Source: Branchiostoma floridae (lineage: Eukaryota; Chordata; Leptocardii; Amphioxiformes; Branchiostomatidae). Taken from it: DNA of 64,000 bases. Position 1 is the first letter of the stretch; the number at the start of each line of letters is the position of its first letter. The position numbers were made by a program, and so were the translations under genes. The DNA is taken from assembly GCF_000003815.2 (NCBI RefSeq), contig NC_049991.1, forward strand, positions 20,927,568 to 20,991,567, given 5' to 3'. Under the pieces are notes generated by a model that ran no database searches, was not told where the DNA came from, and saw only the letters and a program-made list of their open reading frames with translations. Positions 53,001-64,000 of this stretch are shown here, piece after piece.

Positions 53001-54360
53001 AAGAAACTACAACTCACTAACCTTCCAGTGGCTGCTGTGAACTTTCACGGCGGGTCATCCTCTTTGAATGTCGAAACAATCCGTTATCGGTTGCAAACAC
53101 GTAGCGATGTTTAAGCCTTCACCATTATGATATTGTGTGGTAGCCAAGTTTTAAGATTTTGCCCAGGATTTCAATCCTCTGATTTCTTTTGTATACAGCG
53201 CTATAGCGCTAAAAGCGATACTTATGGAGTTTAGAGTTAAAATAACCAGATATTACCGGTACTGTGGCTATGAACCTTCTCGGCACCAGGGCATCTCATC
53301 TGAACTTCTGGTCTGCTCGGCTGAGTATGTCTGAAACGACAAAAGTACAAGACATTACTTCTGCATCGCGCCGACCCGGAAATCTGCTCGTTTGAACCAG
53401 ATTGGCTCCACAGGGGCAAGATTAGTAGCACTAAGCCTGACCGGAGCACGGCGAGTTTGGACGTTCTGCCAAGAAGGGCCAAACCGCATTACTTCTTCTC
53501 TATTGGCACTTCCAAAGCTGCAACACAATCATCAAAGGGCAACCCCAACCAGTGAGCATTCCACAAGAACCGTCTCAGACATGTGGTCTTTCTTCAAGGA
53601 GCACTGGAGAAGGGCGAAGGGTCTTAAGGCGTCGTTGGTTTCCTTTCAAGTTGTGTAATGAACCGTTCCATATCCTGATGTGATTTTACGCCGTGTTATT
53701 GTTCATGAGACGAGGCAGTGCAGGGTTATTGGAGTTGGTTAGATCAGGGTTAGTGAGTCGGACAATATGTTGTAGTTTAACGTTTGCCGAAGTTCCAGTT
53801 TAATGAGTTGGAAATTGTGATTTCGTTCGTTTCAATAAGACCACTTTGAGAAAACACAGGGGACAAAGTTAGAGCCAAGTAATAAAGCTACGAGTGGACA
53901 GCATCTAGTATATACTGACTACAGAGTAGAAGGAAGCTTTTTAAATGTTATCAAAAGGAGCTAATTATGCAGTAAGCAAACTCGTGAAAAGTCAGCAAAA
54001 AAAAAAAAATTGGCATTTGTTACCTGTGGCGGTGACTGTTTTGACGTATGTCATTGAAAGTTAGAGAATTTGTGTTTCCGCCAACAGAAAGTTATTGGAT
54101 TGGTTTTAAATGTGAAATGAAGATGAGATAACTTTGATTCAAGTTTGAAAAAAAAATTAAACCGCAAATATACAACTACACTTGCCAAAATTTCCGATTT
54201 ACATGTACAGCAGTTACTTAACTTCTGTGTCAAAACTTAAATACATATGATCCTTCTTTGACGTCACTGGTAGCTTACCGAAACAGTTGGCAAATCAATT
54301 TTTTGGTCTCTCTTTTCTTCCAAGGTTCAGCGGTCACTAATGCGGCCACCCCATCCTGCC
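53001..54360. other. Intron 2 or intergenic, unassigned
   Basis: I searched here for the missing TM5-TM7 exons (F-x-x-C-W-x-P, N-P-x-x-Y) and saw none. 53026-53085 and 53263-53310 share 'gtggct(gctgt)gaac' and 'ctcggc/cacggc..catc' loosely. Frames at 53237-53658 have no domain. Confidence 0.4.
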
Positions 54361-54369
54361 AGCTCTTCC

Positions 54370-55430
54370 ATCTAGTGCCTGACTTCTTAGCAAATCAATT
54401 TTAACAGTTGACGAGCTTGACCTGACGGTTGAAATAAGACTTCGTTGTAACTTCCTGCAAGTCAGATAAGCTTTCAAGTTCAGATCTTAAGTTTATAAAA
54501 AAAAGAGAGAGTCCTAAATTGTGGCACTCCTAAAGATCGCGCATGTCTCAGATTGCATCTTGCCCTTTCAATGTACGGTCTTGATTTACCCCAAATGTCC
54601 CTGTGGCGGCTATGCCGTGCCTTTAAACGAACCACAGCACATTGTACCGTCCCAGGTCTTGGCCCGGGAAGCAGGGTTAGCGGTAACCGCAGCCTGTTAC
54701 GTACTTCCATCCATTGCCTGTTTTCTGGTTCCCTCACATCTTAGCGAATCAACTTTGACGGATGTCGAGTTGGACCTGAAGGTTGAAATACGACTTTGTT
54801 CAACAAGACACTGTCAGATAGGCTTTCAAGATAAGATCCAAAGTTTGTGATAAAAAGTGTCTTAAATTGTGGCAACTTCAAGTCACTTGCATGTCTCGAG
54901 TTGCAGCTTGGCCTTTCAATCTACCGTCTTGATTTACCCCAAATGTCCCTGCGGTGGATATGCCGTATTTATAAACGAACCACAGCACATTGTACCATCT
55001 CAGGTCAGGGACCGGGAAGCAGGGTTGGCGATAACGGCAGCCTGTTACGTACTTCCATCCATTGCCTGTTTTCTGGTTCCCTCACATCTTAGCGAATCAA
55101 TTTTGACCCATGTCGAGTTGGACCTGAAGGTTGAAATACGACTTTGGTACAACTTCCAGCAAGACGGATAATCTTACAAGATAAGATCCAAAGTTTGTGA
55201 AAAAAAGAGTCTTAAATTGTGGCAACTTCTAGTCACTTGCTTGTCTCGAGTTGCATCTTGCCCTTTCAATCTACGGTCTTGATTTACCACAAATGTCCCT
55301 TGCGCGGTTATGCCGTGCCTATAAACGAACCGCAGCACATTGTACCGTCTCAGGTCAGGGCCCGGGAAGCGAGGTGAGCGGTAACGGCGCGTGCAGGCTG
55401 TTAAGGACTGGTGAAAAGGGATGATGATGG
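54370..55430 (+). repeat. ~350-bp tandem repeat, about three units
   Basis: 'GTCTTGATTTACCCCAAATG' recurs at 54580, 54927 and (CCACAAATG) 55278, giving a period of 347-351 bp. Units 1 and 2 are about 87% identical; unit 3 breaks off near 55420, and a partial unit precedes at 54390-54470. Frames of 109 and 100 residues in units 1 and 2 have the same sequence pattern (YPKCPCGGYAV, EPQHIVPSQV, CYVLPSIACFLVPSHLSES). They do not extend to unit 3 and show no known domain. The shared frame may simply reflect recent duplication. Confidence 0.85.
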
Positions 55431-56085
55431 TTCGCACCTTTGCACTTGGGACGGTTTTAATGGCAAGCGAGATCGCACAAAGGTCGTGCCTATTCTTCGC
55501 GGTGTCGGGCGGTGAAAAACGCTTCATCACTGAGCGAGTTTGGGAAATACCGGAACGGTTAGAAGCGCTGCTTTGCTGAGCCATGTCATTGTTTACGTCA
55601 TTGATTACGTCACTCAGGCTTGTGCAAATGTCAGGTTAGACTGCATGGTCCTAGATGAAGCAATGCACAAATCATTGGGATTATGAGAAATAAATTGTTC
55701 TGTATGTCATAGAATTGAGCTACCGGGATTTTTGACTGAATCGTGCGTTTATATCAATCTTGAAAAGAAACAAGAAGAAATTCCAATTTGGGCTTTCGGG
55801 ATATGAGGCTACTTAGTAACAAATTTGCAAAAGTTTTGCAAATTTTCAAATTTGCATCTAAATCAATGGAAGAAAGTTAGATAAAACCCAAAACTTAAGC
55901 TTCTTTCGATGAAAGTTCGACATCCAAGTTTGCATCAACTGTGTCTTGGCTTCGTTTCCCATTGAAATCCCAAATTGTCTTCAGCTTGACTTTGTCTTAC
56001 CTTTGTTTTCTATTGGAATCCAAATTGTTTTCAAGCCTGAATTTGTTTTACAATGTTTCCTATTGTCTTCATTTCTTCCAGATCA
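55431..56085. other. Unassigned stretch
   Basis: A 136-residue minus frame (55174-55584) overlaps the last repeat unit and has no domain. 55945-56050 has a weak direct repeat 'tttcccattgaaatcccaaattgt' / 'tttctattggaatccaaattgt', period about 55 bp. Confidence 0.4.
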
Positions 56086-56092
56086 CTTAAGT

Positions 56093-56165
56093 GTCACTGA
56101 CGAAAACTATTGGATGCTAGTTGAAACGTCTGAGCTTTCCAAAAATCATATCCAGTTGCTTGACT
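56093..56165 (+). repeat. Hairpin repeat with covarying stem (copy 4)
   Basis: GTCACTGACGAA (56093-56104), stem AACTA, loop TTGGATGC, stem TAGTT (56118-56122), GAAACGTCTGA, then 'gctttccaaaaatcatatcc'. The stem differs from AGATAG/CTATCT and AGGTAG/CTACCT of other copies yet still pairs. Confidence 0.7.
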
Positions 56166-56224
56166 AACTGCTTTTTGGCACAAGACTTCTGCTTTATTGT
56201 ATTACGTTTTCCGTCTGGAACGTA

Positions 56225-56760
56225 ATGTCTTATTCAGGAAGATCACCGAGTATTATTGTGAAAATAGATGTTTAATACAACACACGCCTCCTGCATTAAT
56301 ATATTTTGCCTTCTGGGGTGGGGTGGGGGACTCAACGTCTTATTTAGGAAAATCACTGCATATTGTTCTGAAAATGGGATGTTACGACTACTTATGACTT
56401 CTGCATTAATATATTACGCCATTTCAGGAGTGCGTGTTATTATCATATATATCACGCGTGTTATTCCGGAATTGTGAAGCGACCGTTGGTATTAAGCAGG
56501 TACAGTTTACATCAGAAGTGCAGGAGAGTGATCATCCCTTGCTTGCTCAGAAACATAATTCTGGAAAATCACTGCGTATTATTGTGACAATGGGATGTTT
56601 AACAAAACATACTCTTCTGCATTCATGCATTACGCCCCCTCAGAAGGGAACTCAGTGTCTTATTCCTGAAAATCACGCGCGTTATTCTGCAATTGTGAAG
56701 CGGCCGATGGTGTTCAGCACGTAACATCAGAGATGTTGAAGAGTGATCATCCCTTGCTTA
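56225..56760 (+). repeat. Degenerate tandem repeat, ~110 bp
   Basis: 'gtcttatt(c/t)aggaa(g/a)atcac', 'tattattgtgaaaat(g)g', 'gatgtt(t)a' and 'ttctgcattaatatatta' recur at about 56228, 56335, 56565 and 56658. 56470-56530 and 56693-56760 also match each other ('gtgaagcg(a/g)ccg', 'gagtgatcatcccttgctt'). Confidence 0.65.
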
Positions 56761-56880
56761 GTCAGAAATGGCCCCGAGAGAGAGTAAATGCGGCCGTAAC
56801 ATGAAACGCAACATTAACCTTCAGCTATTACAGACTAGGCATCCTTTACTCGCATGGCAGATGGCGTGTACTACCTCTGA

Positions 56881-57250
56881 TTTGTCTTATGGTCTTTCTT
56901 GATGGAACGGTCTGCCTTTTATGCCTTTTGTCGAATCGTTGTTGCTTCTAGAAGAGCCAAGGACATGTCGTTAGGTCTCTTAGACGGCGTAAGGTCTGAA
57001 GTGCCTGGTTTGGATAAAGAGGGTATAATAACGTAAAACCTCTATTCTATCAAGGACAAACTGTAGGCAATCTTGTCTAGACCAGATTGATCTAAAACTA
57101 TTTCTGGAGAAATATGGTATTGCCTCTTTTGCAAATAATGTTTTGGACGTGCTTGCCCTACGTATACAAACTTCTTTACAAGACTTAGACATTCAGATTG
57201 ATATATCACCCAAGAGAAATTTGAACCGGACTTAAGTTGTGAATAAAGTG
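56881..57250 (+). pseudogene. Possible decayed coding exon with a frameshift
   Basis: Two protein-like frames adjoin. The first (56902-57033) starts MERSAFYAFCRIVVASRRAK and ends DKEGIIT. The second (57032-57235, another frame) continues RKTSILSRT and then LDQIDLKLFLEKYGIASFAN, NVLDVLALRIQTSLQDLDIQ and IDISPKRNLNRT before a stop. AATAAA follows at 57242. The amphipathic, charged composition is unlike the neighbouring intergenic frames, which is my only reason to list it. I recognise no family. It could be the 3' end of a dead retroelement or a pseudogene. Confidence 0.27.
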
Positions 57251-58070
57251 TTTTGATAATATTTACGTTTTTTTTCTACATTATCTTTAATATTGTGTTG
57301 AATTATCCTGAGTTATTTCTATGATTTATTACAACAATGTTAGATGTTGACTACTTTTTTGTGTTTTTTATTGATGAGAATATATCGTATTCTGGTTTGT
57401 TATAACTATAAGAGCTGTTTTCGAATTAAATCATTTGGCTTACATTATACTGAAGGGACTACCCACGGATAGGACATGAAATGAAGATCCCGTGTTTGTA
57501 AAGAGCAACATATTGAGTACGTCAGAAAAGCATTGCAATTATCGAAACGAGTAGAATTCCTTCCCCGTGTGAGTGGTTAAACCGTACAGTCCAATGGCCA
57601 CACCTTGAAAGTACCATGTTTAAGGAGAGCCACACTACGAGCAGGTTAAAGAATCCACCACACTTACTGAAAAAAAGAGTAGGGGTCCTTCCCGGTGTTA
57701 ATAGTTAAAAATGTACAGTTCCATGGCCGCACCTGGGGCAATTGTTGTCGTATTGAGGTCACATCGAGTGGTGCCGAATGGCAGCTCGCTCCAGACCCTT
57801 GCGACTTAGCCCGCCATGTGTCACCTCCTCGCAATCCAGCACCTGTCTGTGAAGAGAGAGTAGTCGGCCCACCCAACAAATAAGTAAATAATACCCTGAA
57901 GATCCATAGATAGATAAATGATAGCAATCACAGCACTTCTAACCCTACGGCAATTACAGAACGCTTTTCTCGATGCGGAAGATGAATAAGCATCACCAGG
58001 TCATTACCATAATTCTCCAGGCACCTGGCTGATGGGGTAGCTACCTCACGGGATGTTCACGGAAGCCGCG
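57251..58070. other. Unassigned AT-rich stretch
   Basis: No exon or element recognised. 57560-57700 shows a weak duplication ('cttcccGtgt', 'gtacagtccaatggccacacctt' / 'gtacagttccatggccgcacct'), 135-145 bp apart. Confidence 0.4.
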
Positions 58071-58073
58071 AGG

Positions 58074-59372
58074 CCATTTCTGAGCGATCGGTAAAGATTG
58101 CCGCCTTTCAGGCTAATTGTGAAGCAACGGAGTTAAACACAGGCATTCAGGAGCTAATTCTACTCCACCAGGGACAAGTTTGTGGCGTCATCATTTAGGA
58201 ATGCTGACGCAGCATTTGTCAGATGTAGTCTGTGTGCTGGAGTAGAAATGTCTCTAACGATATATCAGAGGAGATAGAAATGATGGAAACGTGTTTACGC
58301 TTCTGTCAGAAGCAGTTTAATACCATTTCTGAGCGATCGGTAAAGAATTCCGGCTTTCGGGCTAATTGTGAAGCAACGGAGTTAAATACAGGCATTCAGG
58401 AGCTAATTCTACCCCATCAGGGACAAGTTTGTGGCGTCATCACACAGGAATGCTGACGCAACATTTGTCAGATATAGTCTGTGTGCTGGAGTAGAAATGG
58501 CCCTGACGATATATCAGAGGAGATAGAAATGATGGAAACGTGTTTACGCTTCTGTCAGAATCAGTTTGATGCCATTTCTGAGAGATCGGTAAAGAATTCC
58601 GGCTTGTGAAGCTATCGGGTAAGATATAGGCATTCAGAAGCTAATTCTACTCCATCAGGGAAAACGTTATAGCGTCATCATTTAGGAATGCTGACGCAGC
58701 ATTTGTCAGATGTAGTTGGTGTACTGGAGTAGAAACTCTGACGATATATCAGAGGAGATAGAAATGATGGAAACGTGTTTACGCTTCTGTCAGAAGCAGT
58801 TTGATACCATTTCTGAGCGATCGGTAAAGAATTCCGGCTTTCGGGCTAATTGTGAAGCAACGGAGTTAAACACAGGCATTCAGGAGCTAATTCTACTCCA
58901 CCAGGGACAAGTTTGTGGCGTCATCATTTAGGAATGCTGACGCAGCATTTGTCAGCTGTAGTTTGTGTACTGGAGTAGAAACTCTGACGATATATCAGAG
59001 GAGATAGAAATGATGGAAACGTGTTTACGCTTCTGTCAGAAGCAGTTTGATACCATTTCTGAGAGATCGGTAAAGAATTCCGGCTTGTGAAGCTATCGGG
59101 TAAGATATAGGCATTCAGAAGCTAATTCTACTCCATCAGGGACAACGTTGTAGCGTCATCATACAGGAATGCTGACGCAGCATTTGTCAGCGCTGGTTTA
59201 TGTGCTGGAGTAAAAATGGCTCTGACGATATATCAGAGGAGATAGAAAGTATAGAAACATGTTTACGCTTCTGTCAGAAGCAGTTTGATACCATTTCTGA
59301 GCGATCGGTAAATAATTCAGGCTTTCGGGCTAATTGTGAAGCTATCGAGTTAGATATAGGCATTCAGAAGGA
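58074..59372 (+). repeat. ~239-bp tandem repeat, about 5.5 units
   Basis: 'GGAGATAGAAATGATGGAAA' recurs at about 58270, 58519, 58755, 58992 and, as 'gatagaaagtatagaaacat', 59240. Units contain 'ttctgtcagaagcagtttga', 'ccatttctgag(c/a)gatcggtaaa' and 'gaatgctgacgcagcatttgt'. Two subtypes alternate: units with 'ggctttcgggctaattgtgaagc' (58330, 58840, 59320) and units with the shortened 'ggcttgtgaagctatcgggtaa' (58600, 59080). This implies a ~480 bp two-unit higher-order step. Conserved 71-98-residue frames (ISEEIEMMETCLRFCQKQFD...) exist only in the long subtype. No known domain. Confidence 0.92.
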
Positions 59373-61435
59373 AAAAAGGTCGGTGTTATATCAACGGATT
59401 GGATCCCCTAACCTCTGGATTCCGGACCAAACACCCTGCTGTTATGCCAAACGAATCCACAACCATCTTAGAAACATCAGCGGATACATGTGGTAATAAA
59501 AGAAAAAACGAACAAGAATGAATAAAAACACGATTCCAAGTCACGTCGATGACAGTTAGGCATCCATGTAATAGGATTTACCAAAAGCAGTTACTCCATG
59601 CATCAATTGGATATGATTTTGGAAGTGGTCAGAAGTTTCAGATAGCATCCACTATCTTTCGTCAGTGACAAAGATTCCAAGTCGCTATACTTCTTTCATA
59701 TTGTAGACAGTGCAATTGCGATTCCATGCCTTACAGCGTGCCTGTACGTATTCTGTAACGTTATTGAGAAATCACTTGGATTACTGCGGAGATTCCCACC
59801 ACGTCGGCGCGTGGATGGTTGGTAATCTTGAATCTTTCATCGGATCTCGGCACGGTAGCTCATATTGGGTCATAACTGCAGCTGAATGATAAACGATAAA
59901 TAAGACATCGCTGAATCATCTCAACTAGAGACAACCGTCGAGGCGTGGCGGCATGGCGCTTTTATTAAAGTCTTGTTACGGCCGTGAACTTTAGATGGCG
60001 AGGCCAGAGGTGGCTGCAGGCCCATAATTGGTTTCTATCGATTTATATCAAATTCAAGTTGCTGTAATATAACGGGTAGAATATATCAGAGGACACACTT
60101 TTTTAACGAGTTTGCTCAGTGCAAGGATATTGACCACTTCTAGACACTGAACTACGCTTACTGTGGCAGCATCTCTTCTCTCTAAGTCAGAAACATCGAT
60201 CGCGAGCTTCTGCAAGCTTTAATAAGTATCTAGAGAATTTGAATTAAGTTATGCTGTGAAGGTTTATGAAAGGTACAAACGTGTAAACATCTAGTGGTCA
60301 GAGGCAAGCTTGAGAATATTACAACGTTAACATTGTTTCAGTAAAGTTTGCTAAACCCATCTTTATGAAGATCCTAATGATTTATCCTAAGACTTATTGT
60401 ACCTCTACCACAATTGGCATGGCCGACGTGCACAAAATGACAAGCCCAAATTCTGCTGTCCAGATACTCAACACGCCCGGGGAAAAAGTCTAAGTATCGG
60501 AAACATTTAATGAACGTTTGCAAATAGTTTCATCAGGTTGGCACGTCCCTGAATAAAGAGACTCTTTTACACAACCACTGCTTAATAGTTAATATGTAAA
60601 TCAAGCTTTTGCCAAACACATGCTTTTTGCCTACCACACCATGACATCATCGCGATCGCTCGTATTTCCACCGACGTCTCGGTGACCGTCTGTCACTTTC
60701 CTCAGGACAATTAACACTGGTTCACATCGTATAACAGCAATACGTGTCACTACTTACAGATGAATGTTGCTCCGAAGTTATATTTTTCGGTACGAACTAA
60801 TAGATACTGGCAACTTTTTCAAAGTTCTCAGATCAAAGACAGGCCTACGAATGTGGCTTACGTGGCAGAAATGCCAGAATTCTTCATATTAGAATAGCAC
60901 TGAGTGTAAATTAGGGTTTTACCATGATGCAGACTGACCGATGGCGGTCATACATTAATCCTGACTACTGCCGAGCCAAATGCGCAACTGTCTTATTAGA
61001 ACCCCTCCATCTAGCCTTAGCATCTTACAATTCTTATCCTTACAACCTTTACTAATATTCTTTCCAGAACAGTCCCATCCCTTATATTATATTATAACAG
61101 CAATAGCCAAACTTTGTAATACGTATAGTGATTTTACCAGTATATATATATCTTTTTTCATACGGCTAGTCCTATAATAGAATTAGCAATTAATAGAATT
61201 ATATAATACAAGATAAAAAGTCAGTCACGTAAATCGTTTGTGAGGAGATTCATGTACCTGGTTGATAGAGTTAAATAAACCGTTCCATTACATAGATTAC
61301 TTACAGGATTTCCTACGACCTAACGGACGCACAACTTCCGTCTCTCCCCCTATCTTTATGTGCAAGACCCCGCAGTCGCATTACGTGGCCTATTCAGTAG
61401 ACATAGTTTCTCTAGCTCGATAACTGAAAGCTCTA
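59373..61435. other. Unassigned stretch with one hairpin-repeat copy
   Basis: 59605-59670 (minus) is a hairpin-repeat copy: CTGACGAA, AGATAG, TGGATG, CTATCT, GAAAC, with GTCA before and TGAC shortly after. 61250-61295 matches 44548-44600. No exon recognised; the frame at 60980-61177 is AT-rich noise. Confidence 0.45.
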
Positions 61436-61439
61436 GGGG

Positions 61440-64000
61440 CAATTTCTCTCAAAGCCGACCCAATGACCTAGTCGTAGACCCTTCCAATGATGTTACTCCA
61501 TTGTGAAGCAAACCGTGTATACCCGTGATACAGACAGGGGATGCTACTGTACAGTTGTGGTTACAATCAGGAGGTATACCGGAGGAGTCACCGCTTACGG
61601 CAAGTACACCTAACGGTGACCCAATGGCCCAGTCATCGATCCTCCCAATTCTGTAAATCGTAAAGCCTAACCGTACACACCCACGATACAGACAAGGATG
61701 TCCCTGGTGCTGAAAATACAGCCCCCCCCCCCCCTCCCCCATGCTGTTACTCCATCGTATAGCCTAACCTTACAAACTCATGGCACAGACATCGTCATGC
61801 CCTTGGTGCTGAACTAGGAATTGTGGTTAGAATCAAACGGAGGAGTCACCACTTACGGCAATTTCAATAAACGGCGACCCTTTGGCCTAGTCATGGTTCT
61901 TCCCAATGATGTTACTACATCGTTAAGCCTAATCGTATAAAGGCATGCATGGCACGGAAATGTGTATGCATTTGGTTCTGAATTGACAATTGTGGTTAGA
62001 GTCAAGAGGTCAAACGAAGAAGTCACCGCTTACGGTGATATCATGCAACGGCAATTCAAAGGCCCAGACATATACCCTCCCAATAATGTTACTACAACGT
62101 AAAGCCTAGTCGCACACAACCATGGCACATACATGGTCATGCCCTTGGTGCTAAACAGACAGTTGTAGTTAGAATCAGTCGGTCTAACGAAGGCGTCACC
62201 GCTTACGGCAAATACACCAAAGTCGACCCAATGGCCCAGTCACAGATCTTCCCAATGCTGTTACTACAACGTAAAGCCTAACTGTACAAACCCATGCATG
62301 GCACAGAAGTGGGTATGCCCTTAGAGCTGAACTGACAACTGCGGTTAGAATCAGGAGGTCTAACGAAGGAGTCACGACTCACAGCAATTTTACCCAAAGA
62401 CGACCCAATGGCCTAGTCACACTTAGATATCGCCCCAATTCTATTACTTAATCGAAAAGCCTATATGCCTAATCGACAAACCCATGCATGGCACAGAAAT
62501 GGGCATGCCCTTAGTGCCGAACAGACAGTTGTGGTTAGAACCAGGAGGTCTAACGAAGGAGTCACTGCTTACGGCAAAAACGGTGACCCAATAGCCTAGT
62601 CATAGATCCTCCAAATGCTGTTACTTCATCGAATAGCCTAACCATACACACCCATGCATGGCACAGAAGTGGGTATGCCCTTAGAGCTGAACTGACAACT
62701 GCGGTTAGAATCAGGAGGTCTAACGAAGGAGTCACCACTTACGGCAATTTCATCCAACGGCGACCCAATGGCCCAGTCATCGATCCTCCCAATGATGTAA
62801 CTACATCTTAAAGCCTAACCGTACAGCCTAACCATACAAACTCGTGGCACAGACATGGAAATGCCCTTGGTGCTAAACTGACAATTGGTTTTACAGCCAG
62901 GAGGTCAAGCGAAGGAGTCACCGCTTACGGCAAACGGTGACTCAATAGCCCAGTCACAGATCTTCCCAATGCTGTTACTACATCGCAAAGCCTAGCCATA
63001 CAAACTCATACATGGCACAGAAATGGGTCCGGGTATGCCATTGGTTCTGAACTGAAGATTGTAGTAAGAATTAGGAGGTCAAGCGATAGAGTCTCCGCTT
63101 ACGGAAAGTACACCAAACGGTGACCCAATGGCCCATTCATAGATCCCCCCAATGCTATTACTACATCGCAAAGCCTAACCGTACAAACTCGTGGTACAGA
63201 CATGGTCATGCCCTTGGTGCTAAACAGAGAGTTGTTGTTACAGTCAGGTCAAACGAAGGAGTTACCACTTACGGCAACTTCACGGCAACCCAATGGCCTA
63301 GTCATAGATCCTCCCAATTCTGTTACTACATCTTAAAGCCTAATCGTATAAAGGCATACATGGCACGGAAATGTGTATGCATTTGGTTCTGAATTGACAA
63401 TTGTGGTTAGAGTCAAGAGGTCAAACGAAGAAGTCACCGCTTAAGGTGATATCATGCAACGGCAATTCAAAGGCCCAGACATATACCCTCCCAATGATGT
63501 TACTACAACGTAAAGCCTAACCGTACAAACTCATGGCACAGACATGTCCCTGCTACTTAACAGACAGTTGTGGTTAGAACCAAGAGGTCTAACGAAGGAG
63601 TCACCGCTTACGGCAGAAACGGTGACCCAATGGTCTAGTCATAAATCCTCGCAATGCTGTTACTAGTGTTAGTACATCGTAACGCCTAACCATGTATACC
63701 CATGATACAGATATGGTCATACCCTTGGTGTTGTACAGACAGCTTTGGTTACAATCAGGAAGTCCAACGAAGGCATCACCACTTATGGTAATTTCACCCA
63801 ACGATGACCCATTTATAGATCCTCCCAATGCTGTTACTACATCGTGAGGCCTAACTGTACAAACTCATGACACAGACACGGTCATGCCCTTGATACTAAA
63901 CAGACTGTTGTTGTTTGAGTCAGGAGGTCACCGCTTACGGCAATTTCACCCAAAGTCGACCCAATAGCCTAGTCCTAGACCCTCCCAATGCTGTTTCTAC
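61440..64000 (+). repeat. ~175-bp satellite array, runs off the right edge
   Basis: At least 14 units, marked by '(A/G)GAGTCACCGCTTACGGCAA' at about 61588, 61846, 62022, 62205, 62381, 62561, 62741, 62927, 63101, 63261, 63434, 63600, 63776 and 63925. Spacing is mostly 160-186 bp; the first step is 258. Each unit also has 'gacccaatggcc(t/c)agtca', 'atcctcccaatg(c/a)tgtta', 'aaagcctaac(c)gtacaaac' and 'catggcacagacatgg'. 61938-62115 and 63345-63520 are nearly identical, as are 62290-62374 and 62650-62734, so segments have been copied in longer blocks. Confidence 0.96.

Noticed and set aside
54521-54850. Second GPCR or membrane-protein exon
   Set aside because: Hydrophobic stretches are short, no class A motifs, and the sequence is part of a tandem repeat.

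Overview
KIND OF ORGANISM. This is metazoan nuclear DNA: AT-leaning, dense in short transposons and tandem repeats, without any prokaryotic-style gene array, and with one clear multi-exon protein gene. The repeat vocabulary (foldback MITEs, tRNA-derived SINEs with a 'gtgcctttcccaagggca' body, CR1/L2-like LINE tails) and a urotensin/somatostatin-type GPCR suggest a deuterostome invertebrate, most likely a lancelet (Branchiostoma). That assignment is inference from pattern memory, not a search. Five N runs mark a draft assembly; three of them lie inside palindromic elements. LAYOUT. 1-26 kb: no recognisable gene. It holds at least nine foldback (palindromic) element families, tRNA-derived SINEs, LINE remnants, a 1.34 kb element with TA-flanked inverted ends (8763-10102), and a decayed ~85 bp satellite with a conserved TCTCGCGATA core (6.85-12.75 kb). 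26-35 kb: tandem repeats dominate, above all a 40 bp array of about 54 units (27741-29929) and a ~383 bp higher-order repeat (32880-34215). Both share a 'CTCACCGCTGTG' motif that recurs from 13 to 46 kb. 35-44 kb: a 946 bp non-autonomous piggyBac-like element between TTAA sites, more foldbacks, a LINE 3' end and a triplicated segment. 45-53 kb: the one confident gene. 53-64 kb: five tandem-repeat families, including a ~175 bp satellite that runs off the right edge, plus one possible decayed coding exon near 57 kb. THE GENE. Two plus-strand exons (47682-47943 and 51832-52115) encode residues 1-182 of a class A (rhodopsin-like) GPCR, from the N-terminus through TM4, closest by eye to urotensin-II receptors within the somatostatin/opioid/galanin group. 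The exons for extracellular loop 2 through TM7 are not visible before the window ends. THE STRIKING STRUCTURE. The exon edges of this gene have been copied in tandem into its introns. Exon 1's last 95 bp and its 5' splice site were duplicated 153 bp downstream, in frame and with only synonymous changes; the donor junction was then amplified into about 17 units of ~47 bp. The start of exon 2 with its 3' splice site is copied at least twice upstream, and exon 2's end with its donor is copied three times downstream. I consider this the best candidate for something undescribed. A second candidate is a dispersed hairpin repeat with covarying stems and a hammerhead-like core.
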